A stretch of DNA of 64,000 nt from positions 806,001 to 870,000 of the forward strand of contig NZ_VFPG01000002.1 of the NCBI RefSeq assembly GCF_006716565.1. Reading direction: 5' to 3'. The stretch is from Nocardia bhagyanarayanae (GTDB taxonomy: Bacteria; Actinomycetota; Actinomycetes; Mycobacteriales; Mycobacteriaceae). The position numbers and the translations under genes were made by a program. Of this stretch, positions 36,426 through 49,960 are shown piece after piece; the stretch's first letter is position 1; each line of letters begins with the position of its first letter. The notes below the pieces were generated by a model that saw only the letters and a list, made by a program, of their open reading frames with translations, searched no databases and was not told the DNA's origin.

Positions 36426-38542
36426 GCGGGGCAGCGGAGGACGAGCAGACAACGGTCGGGGACGGAGATCGTGGCGGCGGCCGGATAGGTGGCCTCGGCT
36501 CGGCCGTCGGCCGACGAGCAGTCCAGCGCCACCGTCCACGGTCCTCCGTAATCGGTGCCGGGCAGGGCGAAATCGATGGCCGAATCGTGGGCGTTGAAGC
36601 ACAGCAGGAACGAATCGTCGGTGATGCGTTCACCGCGCGGTCCCGGCTCGGGAATGCCCTGGCCGTTCAGATAGACCATGAGCGCCTTGGCGAATCCGCT
36701 GTCCCAGTCCGCGGCGGTCATCTCCGCGCCGGCGGGCGTGAGCCAGGCGATGTCGCCGGCCCGGTCTTTAGCGCGAATCGGTTGTCCGGCTAGGAATCTG
36801 CGGCGGCGGAAGACCGGGTGCTCGGTGCGCAGCGCGATGACCGAGCGGGTGAACGCGAGCAGATCGGCGTTGGTCTCGGCCAGCGACCAGTCCATCCAGG
36901 CCAGCGGCGAATCCTGGCAGTACACATTGTTGTTGCCCAGCTGGCTGCGGCCCATCTCGTCGCCGTGGGCCAGCATCGGGGTGCCCTGGCTCAGCACCAG
37001 CGTGGCCAGCATGTTGCGGGTCTGTTTGGCGCGCAGGGCATTGATCTCCGGATCGTCGGTCGGGCCCTCGACGCCGCAGTTCCAGGATCGGTTGTAGCTC
37101 TCCCCGTCGCGGTTGCCCTCGCCGTTGGCCTCGTTGTGTTTCTCGTTGTAGGACACCAGGTCCCGCAGCGTGAAACCGTCGTGCGCGGTGACGAAGTTGA
37201 TGCTCGCGCTGGGTCTGCGGCCGGTGGCCTCGTACAGATCCGAGGAGCCCGCGAGCCGAGAGGCGAACTCGCCCAAGGTGGCCGGTTCCCCGCGCCAGTA
37301 GTCGCGGACGGTGTCGCGGTACTTGCCGTTCCACTCCGTCCACAGTCCGGGGAAGTTGCCCACCTGGTAACCGCCCTCGCCGACGTCCCACGGCTCGGCG
37401 ATCAGCTTCACCTGGCTGACCACCGGATCCTGTTGCACCAGATCGAAGAACGTGGACAGCCGGTCCACGTCGTGCAGCTCGCGGGCCAGGGTGGCGGCCA
37501 GATCGAAGCGGAAACCGTCGACGTGCATGTCCAGGATCCAGTACCGCAGCGAGTCCATGATCAGCTGCAAGGTGTGCGGATGCCGGACGTTGAGACTGTT
37601 GCCGGTGCCGGTGTAATCCATGTAGCGCCCCGGATCACCGTCCAGCAGACGGTAATAGGCGGCGTTGTCGATACCGCGGAAGCCCAGCGTCGGCCCGAGG
37701 TGGTTGCCCTCGGCGGTGTGGTTGTAGACCACATCGAGGATCACCTCGATGCCCTCGGCGTGCAGCGCGCGCACCATCGCCTTGAACTCGGTCACCGCCG
37801 CGCCGCCGCGCGGACTCGCCGCGTACTCGTTGTGCGGTGCCAGATAGCCGAAACTGTTGTAGCCCCAGTAGTTTCGCAAGCCCTGGTCGAGCAGCACTCG
37901 ATCGTGCAGGAATTGGTGCACCGGCATCAGTTCGATCGCGGTGATGCCGAGGCTCTTCAAATGTTCGACGATCGCCGGGTGCGCGATGCCCGCGTAGGTG
38001 CCGCGCAGTTCCTCCGGCACCTCGGGGTGCGTCATCGTCATGCCCTTGACGTGCGCCTCGTAGATGACCGTCTCGTGGTAGGGCCGGTTCGGCGCGCGGT
38101 CGGACCCCCAGTCGAAGAACGGGTTGATGACGACGCCGGTCATGGTGTGGCCCAGCGAATCAAGACCGGGGGTATAGAGGGAGGGATCGTTGTCGAACTC
38201 GCCGTCGAAGGCCTTGCCGTACGGGTCGAGCAGCAGTTTGCTCGGATCGCAGCGCAGGCCGCGATCCGGGTCGTAGGGGCCGTGTACGCGGAAGCCGTAG
38301 CGCTGGCCGGGACCGATCGTCGGCAAGTAGGCGTGCCAGACGTAGCCATCCACCTCGTCGAGCGCGATTCTCGTCTCGCCGCCGTCCTTGGCGATCAGGC
38401 ACAGCTCGACGGATTCGGCGACCTCGGAGAAGACCGAGAAGTTGGTGCCCGCGCCGTCGTAGGTCGCCCCGAGGGGGTAGGCGGTGCCTGGCCAGACACC
38501 TAGTGGTGTCATCTCACCGGGCGCTGCGTCGGGCTGAGCCAT
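36422..38542 (-). CDS. treX: Glycogen debranching enzyme TreX/GlgX
   Basis: A 706-residue isoamylase-type enzyme that removes alpha-1,6 branches from glycogen to feed TreY/TreZ. Start chosen at the ATG at 38542 (MAQPDAAPGEMTPLGVWPG), where homologues begin; the frame is open further upstream. N-terminal CBM48-like domain (YPLGATYDGAGTNFSVFSEV), then the GH13 barrel with VILDVVYNHTAEGNHLGPTL, Asp in MHVDGFRFDLAATLARE, Glu in KLIAEPWDVGEGGYQVG and NFVTAHDGFTLRDLVSYNEK. Directly upstream lies a gene remnant, so the treX promoter may have been altered by the deletion described under findings. Confidence 0.96.
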   Translation of the reverse strand: MAQPDAAPGEMTPLGVWPGTAYPLGATYDGAGTNFSVFSEVAESVELCLIAKDGGETRIALDEVDGYVWHAYLPTIGPGQRYGFRVHGPYDPDRGLRCDPSKLLLDPYGKAFDGEFDNDPSLYTPGLDSLGHTMTGVVINPFFDWGSDRAPNRPYHETVIYEAHVKGMTMTHPEVPEELRGTYAGIAHPAIVEHLKSLGITAIELMPVHQFLHDRVLLDQGLRNYWGYNSFGYLAPHNEYAASPRGGAAVTEFKAMVRALHAEGIEVILDVVYNHTAEGNHLGPTLGFRGIDNAAYYRLLDGDPGRYMDYTGTGNSLNVRHPHTLQLIMDSLRYWILDMHVDGFRFDLAATLARELHDVDRLSTFFDLVQQDPVVSQVKLIAEPWDVGEGGYQVGNFPGLWTEWNGKYRDTVRDYWRGEPATLGEFASRLAGSSDLYEATGRRPSASINFVTAHDGFTLRDLVSYNEKHNEANGEGNRDGESYNRSWNCGVEGPTDDPEINALRAKQTRNMLATLVLSQGTPMLAHGDEMGRSQLGNNNVYCQDSPLAWMDWSLAETNADLLAFTRSVIALRTEHPVFRRRRFLAGQPIRAKDRAGDIAWLTPAGAEMTAADWDSGFAKALMVYLNGQGIPEPGPRGERITDDSFLLCFNAHDSAIDFALPGTDYGGPWTVALDCSSADGRAEATYPAAATISVPDRCLLVLRCPA

Positions 38543-38645
38543 GGCAACGACAGTAGCGTGAGGCATGTGCCGGGTCGGCGCACGGCCGTGCTCCTCGCGG
38601 GGAAGCGACCCGCCGCGCGCCTGCCTTGTTCCGCAGGCAACCAGC

Positions 38646-38862
38646 GCGTTCGTACCCGAGCCGCCGGGCGACCCCCGCCAGCCCGCCGAGCAGTGCGCGT
38701 TGCGTCCAGGCCGGGATGCCCGCGAGGTAGCCGTCCTGGTAGTCCCAGAGCAGCGCAAGCGCCAGCGGGTCGCGGGGCACCCGTCCCGCGGTGGTCTTGC
38801 CCGCCGCGTCGAGAGCGCGCCAGAGCCGGAACACCTCCCAGTGCCGCAGCGGCGGGCGGCAT
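38646..38862 (-). pseudogene. C-terminal remnant of a cupin-type protein (tentative)
   Basis: On the minus strand the frame LRHWEVFRLWRALDAAGKTT continues through RVPRDPLALALLWDYQDGYL and ends in RALLGGLAGVARRLGYERA. This helical segment resembles the C-terminal extension of small actinobacterial cupin proteins. There is no N-terminal part: at about 38862 the sequence changes abruptly into a MarR-type gene on the other strand. The remaining frame runs on into treX. Loss of the 5' half makes it non-functional. The family name is a guess; the truncation is clearer than the identity. Confidence 0.5.
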
Positions 38863-39120
38863 AAGCAGTCGATGGGGGAGCTGGTGGCGCACCTCGAGCG
38901 CCGCGGTTATGTCGAGCGGACGGTCGATCCCGCCGACCGTCGCGCCCGAATCGTCGTCACCACGGCGGCGGGCCGCCGCGCGCTCGCTCTCGCCGCCGAT
39001 CGAATCGCGGGGATCGAGCGGATGCTCGCGGACGAACTCGGAGACGACGCACTGCGTGCGCTGCGGACGTCGTTGGCCAGGGTGCCGGGATTGATCGACA
39101 GCGATGCGAGGGAGGCGTAA
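38863..39120 (+). pseudogene. C-terminal remnant of a MarR-family regulator
   Basis: From KQSMGELVAHLERRGYVERT the frame matches the recognition helix and wing of a MarR regulator (VDPADRRARIVVTTAAGRRA) and runs through the C-terminal dimerisation helix to a stop at 39120. Everything before the recognition helix (first about 60-70 residues of a MarR protein) is missing and is replaced by the truncated minus-strand gene. The upstream in-frame codons (from 38791) are antisense to that gene and do not look like MarR. No plausible start with a ribosome-binding site is visible. Confidence 0.7.
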
Positions 39121-39323
39121 GACGTCGTCGGCCGAGCGATCGGGTCCGTGGTACCGGCGGAGATCGGCGGTGGAACGTCGAGCCGCGGTCGACGGTGTCG
39201 GCCGAGTCGGGCGAGCTAGCCTCGGAGCCGGTGGCGTCGATGTCACATCCACGGCCCATCTGGTCGACCCGGGCCGGTGCCTGCTCCGGCGTGGCGCGGA
39301 CCCGAATACCGACTCCGCAGGGC

Positions 39324-40268
39324 TCAGGCTTCCGCCGGACCGAGTCGCCGCCGCCAGGTCTGGCCGACCAAGTCCTTGCCGAAACTGTGGTGCGGCGCCG
39401 ATTCGACGAGCTCGAATCCCGCGCGTTCGTAGATGCGGCGCGCTGCGGTGAGAACGTCGTTGGTCCACAACACCATCTCGCGGTAGCCGACCTCCGTCGC
39501 GAAGCGCAGGCATTCCGCCACCAGCGCGGCGCCGACGCCGAGCCCGCGGGCGCTCGGTTCCACGAGCAACAGGCGGAGGCGGGCGGTGGTCTCGCTGTCG
39601 GTGACGCAGAAGACGCAGCCCACCGGCACCCCGCCGCACTCGGCGATCCACGCGCGCTCGCGTCGATCGTCGTGCCCGGCAAGGAAATTCGCGACGATCT
39701 CGGCGACCAGCGCCTCGTATCGGACGTCCCAGCCGTACTCCGCGGCGTATACGGCGGCATTGCGCTGGATCACCCACCCATAGTCGCCCGGCAGCGGCGC
39801 GCGCAGCGTGAACTGCCGCGCGGCGGGTTCGGCCGGGCGGTCGAGCAGGCGCTGGATGGTGCGCATCGCGTCGACGAGCCGGGCCCGGTCGCCGGGCGGA
39901 TGCGCCGCGAGCAGCTTGCCGACGTCGGCCCCGGAGCGTTGGTTCAGCACCGCGAAAGCGGCCCGTCCCTTGTCGGTGAGCCGCACCTCCTGGCGGCGGC
40001 CGTCGCTGCTGGAACGTCCGCTCTCGATCAGGCCGCGGTTCTTGAATCGGGTCAGGATGCGGCTGAGGTAGCCGGGGTCCAGGTCCAGCGCGCGGCGCAG
40101 CCGGACCGCTTCGGTGGAACCGGTGGTAGCCAGTTCGAACAGGATTCGCGCCTCGGTCAGGGAGTACTCCGTCTCTACGAGTCCCTCGGCGAGCACGCCG
40201 ATGACCCGCGTGTAGTGGCGGTTGAACTCGCGCACGGCGGCGATGTCGGTGGGGAGGACGGCGGTCAC
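39324..40268 (-). CDS. MarR-GNAT fusion: HTH regulator with acetyltransferase domain
   Basis: A 314-residue two-domain protein. Residues about 1-145 are a MarR winged helix (VREFNRHYTRVIGVLAEGLV, LDLDPGYLSRILTRFKNRGL, SDGRRQEVRLTDKGRAAF); residues about 160-310 are a GNAT acetyltransferase with the acetyl-CoA loop RGLGVGAALVAECLRFA (Q/RxxGxG/A). Such fusions are widespread; the acetyltransferase probably modifies a small molecule or protein linked to regulation, substrate unknown. GTG at 40268 was chosen because it follows GGAGCC and keeps the palindrome TTTGACTGCGTCAAA upstream. Divergent from bioA. Confidence 0.9.
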   Translation of the reverse strand: MTAVLPTDIAAVREFNRHYTRVIGVLAEGLVETEYSLTEARILFELATTGSTEAVRLRRALDLDPGYLSRILTRFKNRGLIESGRSSSDGRRQEVRLTDKGRAAFAVLNQRSGADVGKLLAAHPPGDRARLVDAMRTIQRLLDRPAEPAARQFTLRAPLPGDYGWVIQRNAAVYAAEYGWDVRYEALVAEIVANFLAGHDDRRERAWIAECGGVPVGCVFCVTDSETTARLRLLLVEPSARGLGVGAALVAECLRFATEVGYREMVLWTNDVLTAARRIYERAGFELVESAPHHSFGKDLVGQTWRRRLGPAEA

Positions 40269-40281
40269 GACGGCTCCAATC

Positions 40282-40296
40282 TTTGACTGCGTCAAA
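40282..40296. promoter_or_regulatory. Palindrome upstream of the MarR-GNAT gene
   Basis: TTTGAC-TGC-GTCAAA, a perfect 6-bp inverted repeat with a 3-base spacer, 13-28 bases before the GTG start. Size and position fit an autoregulatory MarR operator. It is distinct from the BioQ-type site 73 bases further on. Confidence 0.55.
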
Positions 40297-40368
40297 CAAT
40301 ATCCGGAATCGAGGGCGGCCGGGCCGAATTCTCGGAGCCGGGTCGGATCGATAGAGCTCGACTGATAA

Positions 40369-40385
40369 CTTGAACACCGTTCAAG
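40369..40385. promoter_or_regulatory. BioQ-type operator upstream of bioA
   Basis: CTTGAACACCGTTCAAG is a perfect 7-bp inverted repeat around ACC, 24-40 bases before the bioA GTG. The core TGAAC-N3-GTTCA matches the known actinobacterial BioQ-type operator pattern and recurs upstream of bioF and bioB. Confidence 0.8.
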
Positions 40386-40408
40386 CCCGTCGACCGGGAG
40401 GGATTCCT

Positions 40409-41701
40409 GTGGCACTGACCCCCGACGAGATCATCGCCGTCGACGCCGAACACGTCTGGCACCCCTACGGCGGATTCCCGGCTTCAACACCGCCGCTCGT
40501 GGTGGCGGAGGCGTCCGGCGCGCGGCTCACCCTGGCCGACGGCCGCGAACTGGTCGACGGCATGAGCTCGTGGTGGGCGGCCGTGCACGGCTACCGGCAC
40601 CCGGTGCTCGACGCCGCGTTGCTCGCGCAGTCGCGGCGGATGAGCCACGTCATGTTCGGCGGGCTCACCCACGAACCGGCCGCGCGCCTGTCCCAGCTGC
40701 TCGTCGAGCACACGCCCGCCGGCCTGGAGAAGGTCTTCCTCTGTGACTCCGGCTCGGTCTCGGTCGAGGTCGCCGCCAAGATGTGCCTGCAGTACTGGCG
40801 CAGTGTCGGGAAACCTCAGAAGCGGCGGCTGCTCACCTGGCGCGGCGGCTACCACGGCGACACCTTCACGCCGATGAGCGTGTGCGACCCCGAGGGCGGC
40901 ATGCACTCGCTGTGGACCGACGTGCTCGTCGAACAGGTCTTCGTCGCGGCGCCGCCGCGCGACCACCGCGCCGACTACGTGGCCGAACTGGAACGCGCGA
41001 TCACCGCCCACGCCGACGAACTCGCGGCCGTCATCGTGGAACCGGTCGTGCAGGGTGCGGGCGGAATGCGCTGGCACGACCCGCGCTACCTCGCCGACCT
41101 GCGCCGCCTCTGCGACGCCAACGACGTGCTGCTGGTCTTCGACGAGATCGCCACCGGTTTCGGCCGCACCGGCGAGCTGTTCGCGGCCGACCACGCGGGC
41201 GTCGCCCCCGACGTCATGTGCGTCGGCAAGGCGCTGACCGGCGGCTATCTGACCCTCGCCGCGACGCTGTGCACCGCGCGCATCGCCGAGACCATCAGCG
41301 CGGCGCACGGCGGGCTGATGCACGGACCCACTTTCATGGGCAACCCGCTGGCTTGCGCGGTCGCCGTCGCGTCGATCGAGCTGCTGCTCTCGCGTGACTG
41401 GCGCGGCGAGGTGGCGCGGATCGAATCCGAGCTCGTCGCGGGCTTGGCCCCGGCGCGGGAGCTCCCCGGCGTCGCCGACGTCCGGGTGCTCGGCGCGATC
41501 GGCGTCGTCGAACTCGAGCGGCCGGTCGACATGCGCGCCGCCACCGCGGCCGCGGTCGACGCCGGCGTCTGGCTGCGGCCGTTCCGGAACCTGATCTACA
41601 CCATGCCGCCGTTCATCAGCGGCACCGAGGAAGTCGCCACGATCACCTCGGGAATGTGCGCGGCGGCCGCGGCCCACATTCCGGCCGCTCTCCCGTCCTG
41701 A
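40409..41701 (+). CDS. bioA: Adenosylmethionine-8-amino-7-oxononanoate aminotransferase
   Basis: BioA transfers an amino group from SAM to 7-keto-8-aminopelargonate, giving 7,8-diaminopelargonate in biotin synthesis. 430 residues from the GTG at 40409, preceded by GGGAGGG. Hallmarks: [46 protein letters not shown], and the PLP lysine in [16 protein letters not shown] (Lys about 274, the same number as in E. coli). First gene of bioA-bioF-bioD; a BioQ-type operator lies in its promoter. Confidence 0.97.
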   Translation: MALTPDEIIAVDAEHVWHPYGGFPASTPPLVVAEASGARLTLADGRELVDGMSSWWAAVHGYRHPVLDAALLAQSRRMSHVMFGGLTHEPAARLSQLLVEHTPAGLEKVFLCDSGSVSVEVAAKMCLQYWRSVGKPQKRRLLTWRGGYHGDTFTPMSVCDPEGGMHSLWTDVLVEQVFVAAPPRDHRADYVAELERAITAHADELAAVIVEPVVQGAGGMRWHDPRYLADLRRLCDANDVLLVFDEIATGFGRTGELFAADHAGVAPDVMCVGKALTGGYLTLAATLCTARIAETISAAHGGLMHGPTFMGNPLACAVAVASIELLLSRDWRGEVARIESELVAGLAPARELPGVADVRVLGAIGVVELERPVDMRAATAAAVDAGVWLRPFRNLIYTMPPFISGTEEVATITSGMCAAAAAHIPAALPS

Positions 41702-41711
41702 ACGGTGTTCA
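41699..41711. promoter_or_regulatory. BioQ-type operator at the bioA-bioF junction
   Basis: TGAACGGTGTTCA, the same TGAAC-N3-GTTCA palindrome as before bioA and bioB, overlapping the bioA stop codon and ending 16 bases before the bioF start. It implies a second, internal controlled promoter or a roadblock site. Confidence 0.75.
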
Positions 41712-41727
41712 AGTATGCTGCGGAGCT

Positions 41728-42882
41728 GTGACTACCGATCCGTTGAGCTGGTTGGACGAACGGGCCGCAGAGCGCGTGACCGCCGGATTGCGCCGGGAAC
41801 TCCGGCCGCGTGATCCGCATTCGCCGTCGATCGACTTGGCCTCCAATGACTATCTCGGTCTCACCAAGCACCCCGAGGTGATCGAGGGTGCGATCGAGGC
41901 CGTGCGGCGCTGGGGCGCCGGTTCCACCGGCTCGCGACTTGTCACCGGGACCACCGCCGACCACGAGCGCCTGGAAGCCGAACTGGCCGAGTTCGTCGGC
42001 GCCGAGGCCGGTCTCGTGTTCGCCTCCGGCTACGCCGCGAACCTCGGCGCGGTCACCGCGCTCGCCGGGCGCGGCGCCTTGATCGTCTCCGATGCGGGCA
42101 GTCACGCGTCGCTGGTCGACGCCTGCCGCCTCTCCCGAGCGAGGGTGGAGATCGCACCGCACTGCCATGTCGACGCCGTGCACCGGTTGCTCGCCGCGCG
42201 CACCGAGGAGCGCGCGCTCGTGCTCACCGATTCCGTCTTCAGCGCCGATGGCGACCTGGCCCCGCTGGCCGAGCTGCACCGCGTGACCCGCGCGAACGGC
42301 GCGGTCCTCGTCGTCGACGAGGCGCACGGGCTCGGGGTGCGCGGTAGTGGAGGCCGCGGGCTCGTCCACGAACTCGGCTTGGCGGGCGAGCCGGATGTCG
42401 TCGTGACGGCGACGCTGTCCAAGGCCTTCGCCGCCCAGGGCGGCGCGGTGCTCGCCAGCGAACGGGTCCGCGCGCACCTCATCGACGCGGCGCGCACCTT
42501 CATCTTCGACACCGGTCTCGCGCCCGCCGCCGTCGGCGCCGCCCGCGCCGCGCTGGGATTGCTGCGCCGCGAGCCCGAGATGGCGACCCGTGTGCTGGAC
42601 CGCGCCGCCGACATCGCGCGAATCGCGGGTGTGCCCACACCGGACTCTGCGGTCGTCTCGGTGGTGCTCGGCGAGGCGCAGGTCGCCTACGACGCGGCGC
42701 AGGAATGTCGCGCTCGGGGACTGGATGTCGGCTGCTTCCGCCCGCCGTCGGTACCCGAGGGCACCTCGCGACTGCGGCTCACCGCCCGCGCGAACCTCAC
42801 CGACGCGGAGCTCGGCACCATCGCCGACGTGCTCGGCTCGGTGCTGGCCGAGGCGCGCGGACTGGACGTGGTGCCCGCATGA
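41728..42882 (+). CDS. bioF: 8-amino-7-oxononanoate synthase
   Basis: BioF condenses pimeloyl-ACP/CoA with alanine to 8-amino-7-oxononanoate. 384 residues from the GTG at 41728 ([20 protein letters not shown]). Alpha-oxoamine synthase signatures: [59 protein letters not shown] and the PLP lysine in [13 protein letters not shown] (Lys about 232). The GGAG before the start is unusually close (2 bases), so the start is less certain than the gene. Overlaps bioD by ATGA. Confidence 0.96.
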   Translation: MTTDPLSWLDERAAERVTAGLRRELRPRDPHSPSIDLASNDYLGLTKHPEVIEGAIEAVRRWGAGSTGSRLVTGTTADHERLEAELAEFVGAEAGLVFASGYAANLGAVTALAGRGALIVSDAGSHASLVDACRLSRARVEIAPHCHVDAVHRLLAARTEERALVLTDSVFSADGDLAPLAELHRVTRANGAVLVVDEAHGLGVRGSGGRGLVHELGLAGEPDVVVTATLSKAFAAQGGAVLASERVRAHLIDAARTFIFDTGLAPAAVGAARAALGLLRREPEMATRVLDRAADIARIAGVPTPDSAVVSVVLGEAQVAYDAAQECRARGLDVGCFRPPSVPEGTSRLRLTARANLTDAELGTIADVLGSVLAEARGLDVVPA

Positions 42883-43553
42883 CTCTGCTGCTCATCACCG
42901 GGACCTCCACCGACGTGGGCAAGACCGTCGTCACCGCCGCGCTGGCCGCTTCCGCGCGCGCGGCGGGCTTGTCGGTCGCGGTGTGCAAACCCGCGCAGAC
43001 CGGTATCGCGCCCGGCGAACCCGGCGATCTCGCCGAAGTCGAGCGGCTGGCCGGTCCGGTCAAGACGCTTGAACTCGCCCGCTATCCGGAGCCGCTCGCG
43101 CCGGACACCGCGGCCCTCCGCTGCGGCCAACCGCTGCTGACACTGAAGGAGACCGCCGCCGCGGTGCGCGCGCTGGACGGCGCGGACCTCACCTTGGTGG
43201 AAGGCGCGGGTGGGCTGTTGGTGCGGGTCGGCGAATTCACCCTCGTGGATCTCGCGCGCGAACTCGACGCGCCCGTGGTCGTCGTGGCCGCCGCGGGACT
43301 CGGCACCCTCAATCACAGCGAGCTGACCGTCCGCGCGCTGGAGTCGGCGGGGGTCCGCTGCGCCGGCTTGGTGATCGGGGCCTGGCCCGCCGAGCCGGAT
43401 CTCGCCGCCGAATGCAATAGGACCGATCTCCCGCGCGTGACGGGTGTCGATGTGGTCGGCGTCGTCCCGGCGGGTGCGGGCGGTTGGGATCAGGATCGGT
43501 TCGTCGCGGCGGCGCCGGGATGGTTCGTCCCGGGGTGGTCCGCGCACCGCTAG
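42879..43553 (+). CDS. bioD: Dethiobiotin synthetase
   Basis: BioD closes the ureido ring of diaminopelargonate with CO2 and ATP to give dethiobiotin. 224 residues with the P-loop [13 protein letters not shown] (residues about 6-18), substrate lysine in VCKPAQTG and [13 protein letters not shown]. The ATG overlaps the bioF stop (ATGA). Last gene of the bioAFD operon; the enzyme for the final step (bioB) is 16.4 kb away past the rRNA operon. Confidence 0.96.
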   Translation: MTLLLITGTSTDVGKTVVTAALAASARAAGLSVAVCKPAQTGIAPGEPGDLAEVERLAGPVKTLELARYPEPLAPDTAALRCGQPLLTLKETAAAVRALDGADLTLVEGAGGLLVRVGEFTLVDLARELDAPVVVVAAAGLGTLNHSELTVRALESAGVRCAGLVIGAWPAEPDLAAECNRTDLPRVTGVDVVGVVPAGAGGWDQDRFVAAAPGWFVPGWSAHR

Positions 43554-44050
43554 GCGTGCGTCTTGCCGCGTCCATTCCGCGTTAAGTGTCGGTTTACCGC
43601 TTCTACCAGCGGATTTGACATCGTGCTCATCGCTACGTAACTTTATCCAAGTCAGAGCGACACGGACACCGACCCGGAGCCGAGACGCCAAGCCGAAAGG
43701 CTGAGCGTGGACCGGGAAACGAGGTAGGACGAGGAGCGCCTGACGATCACACTAGCTCGATTGGGACCCCGATTTGGTTTCGGGTTACTGGCCGCGCTAA
43801 GCTGTAAAAGTTGCCTCACCGATTGATCGGGGGAATCCCCGGGAGATGGTGTGTGCGTGTGTTCTTTGAGAACTCAATAGTGTGTCGATGAATGTCAGTG
43901 CCAAATTTTGAAATTTGGTTCCGGCTCTTCCACTCCCCGTGTGGAGGGCTGGACATTGAAGTCAGCTAATTTCCGGCTGGCGATTGTTTTGCTAGGTTTT
44001 CGGACTCTAGTTAGATATTTCTGATTCACCTTCGGGTGTTTCGAGAGTCT
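43554..44050 (+). promoter_or_regulatory. rRNA operon promoter and leader
   Basis: No gene is present in these 497 bases. A strong sigma-70-type promoter has -35 TTGACA (43615-43620), a 17-base spacer and -10 TAACTT (43638-43643). A second AT-rich area near 43795-43815 (CTAAGCTGTAAAAG) might be another promoter. Downstream is the actinobacterial antitermination-like BoxA region TGTTCTTTGAGAACTCAATA (43860-43879), followed by the pre-16S leader. The distance from promoter to 16S is about 400 bases, as in mycobacteria. Confidence 0.75.
43860..43888 (+). other. Left arm of the pre-16S RNase III processing stem
   Basis: These 29 bases, which include the BoxA-like element, can pair with 45729-45757 beyond the 16S 3' end; only about 5 positions differ from perfect complementarity and some of those are G-U. 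Together they bring the ends of pre-16S together for cleavage. Confidence 0.75.
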
Positions 44051-45575
<1,525 letters not shown>

Positions 45576-45728
45576 AGCATTCTCCAGGCATGCCCACACA
45601 GGTGGGAGGTTGTTCTGGCAGAGGCTGTTTGAGCTCTCGTATGAAGAGCCGCAGTTGCTCATGGGTGGAACGCTGACATGTGCTGGCAACAGCTCGCGGT
45701 CACGATGGCTGCGGGTGCCAGATGTAGT

Positions 45729-45757
45729 CGACACACTGTTGGGTCCTGAAAGAACAG
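45729..45757 (+). other. Right arm of the pre-16S RNase III stem
   Basis: TCGACACACTGTTGGGTCCT and the next nine bases pair with the leader arm at 43860-43888. Confidence 0.75.
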
Positions 45758-45850
45758 ACGTTCTTTCCAGGCAAAAGATACGATCCGCTCGGATCTCCTG
45801 TGATACCGGCTCCTTTGGGGGTGCTGGTCCGGGGTGTGGGTTCGAGTGGG

Positions 45851-45881
45851 TGTGTTGTTTGAGAACTGCACAGTGGACGCG
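45851..45881 (+). other. Left arm of the pre-23S RNase III stem (with BoxA)
   Basis: Pairs with 49036-49067 downstream of 23S (outer parts GCACAGTGGACGCG/CGCGTCCACTGTGC are perfectly complementary, as is TGTGTTGTTT with AAACAACACA apart from small internal differences). Confidence 0.8.
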
Positions 45882-45892
45882 AGCATCTTTGT

Positions 45893-49027
<3,135 letters not shown>

Positions 49028-49035
49028 AGAAGCTA

Positions 49036-49067
49036 CGCGTCCACTGTGCGGTATCTGAAACAACACA
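49036..49067 (+). other. Right arm of the pre-23S RNase III stem
   Basis: Begins CGCGTCCACTGTGC and ends AAACAACACA, complementary to 45851-45881. Confidence 0.8.
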
Positions 49068-49187
49068 CAGACACCGAGTGATCGAATGAAACCCCTTTGG
49101 GTTTTCATTCGGCGGGGAGTTCGAGGGCACCACCCTCGAAAGGATTCTCCCGGCACACGATATGGTGTGTGGATAGTTTCATAGAGT

Positions 49188-49305
49188 TACGGCGGCTATA
49201 GCGGTGGGGAAACGCCCGGTCCCATTCCGAACCCGGAAGCTAAGGCCACCTGCGCCGATGGTACTGCACTCGACAGGGTGTGGGAGAGTAGGACACCGCC
49301 GGAAC
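49188..49305 (+). rRNA. rrf: 5S ribosomal RNA
   Basis: About 118 bases: TACGGCGGCTATAGCGGTGG at the 5' end, CCCATTCCGAACCCGGAAGC in the middle and GGTGTGGGAGAGTAGGACAC near the 3' end. GGCGG and CCGCC form the closing helix. Third gene of the operon, about 160 bases after 23S. Confidence 0.96.
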
Positions 49306-49314
49306 ATCATTGCG

Positions 49315-49346
49315 AAAGGCCCCCAGCACCAGCTGGGGGCCTTTTT
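49315..49346 (+). terminator. Rho-independent terminator of the rRNA operon
   Basis: Perfect 13-bp stem AAAGGCCCCCAGC/GCTGGGGGCCTTT (49315-49327 and 49332-49344), ACCA loop and a run of five T (49342-49346), ten bases after 5S. The clearest terminator in the window. Confidence 0.93.
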
Positions 49347-49468
49347 GCGTTCGGCGAGATGCCGTCGACCGCGAAGGCCCCCGACCGTAGCTGGAGGCGT
49401 TCGGCATTTCCGGGGCTCGCCGTATCGAGGCTCCTCGCGCGCCGAAGTCTCGGACTACCGTGGTGCAC

Positions 49469-49939
49469 ATGTCCAGCACCAGGATCGGCAAGCACATTCG
49501 CGCACCGCGGTCGACCGTCTACGGCCTGCTGCTGGACGCCGAAGCGGTGGCGCGGTGGCGGGTGCCCACTGGAATGACCAGTCACGTCCATGAATTCGAG
49601 CCGCGCGAGGGCGGGCGGTTCCGCATCACCCTCACCTACGACGACCCGGCCGACACCGGCAAGACCACCGCCCAGTCGGACACCTATCAGGGGCGTTTCG
49701 TCACCTTGATCCCCGACGAACAGGTCGTGGAGATTCTCGAATTCGAAAGCGACGACCCGGCCGCCCGCGGCGAGATGACCGTTGCCGTAACCCTTTCCGA
49801 TGCGGGCGACGGTGGCACGGATCTGGTCGCCATCCACGAGGGCGTGCCCGCCGCGGTGAAACCGGAGGACAACGAACTGGGCTGGCGACTCGCACTGGCC
49901 AAACTCGCCACGCTCGCGGAAACCGGCTCGCTCGACTGA
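49469..49939 (+). CDS. SRPBCC/AHSA1-type START-fold protein
   Basis: A 156-residue protein of the SRPBCC superfamily (activator of Hsp90 ATPase homologue 1-like, polyketide-cyclase type). Starts MSSTRIGKHIRAPRSTVYGL; the WRVPTGMTSHVHEFEPREGG and GTDLVAIHEGVPAAVKPEDN segments are characteristic. These proteins bind hydrophobic ligands; function here unknown. GTG at 49460 is an alternative start. First gene after the rRNA operon. Confidence 0.88.
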   Translation: MSSTRIGKHIRAPRSTVYGLLLDAEAVARWRVPTGMTSHVHEFEPREGGRFRITLTYDDPADTGKTTAQSDTYQGRFVTLIPDEQVVEILEFESDDPAARGEMTVAVTLSDAGDGGTDLVAIHEGVPAAVKPEDNELGWRLALAKLATLAETGSLD

Positions 49940-49960
49940 GGAAGTGGTCAGGCCGGGCAG

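Noticed and set aside
33958..36633. Second long minus-strand frame (891 codons) over treY
   Set aside because: Same strand but shifted frame; treY in the other frame has all GH13 motifs and the ATGA coupling to treX.
38509..40377. Minus-strand open frame of 622 codons over the MarR region
   Set aside because: Shifted frame of the MarR-GNAT gene and of the gene remnants; contains no motif.
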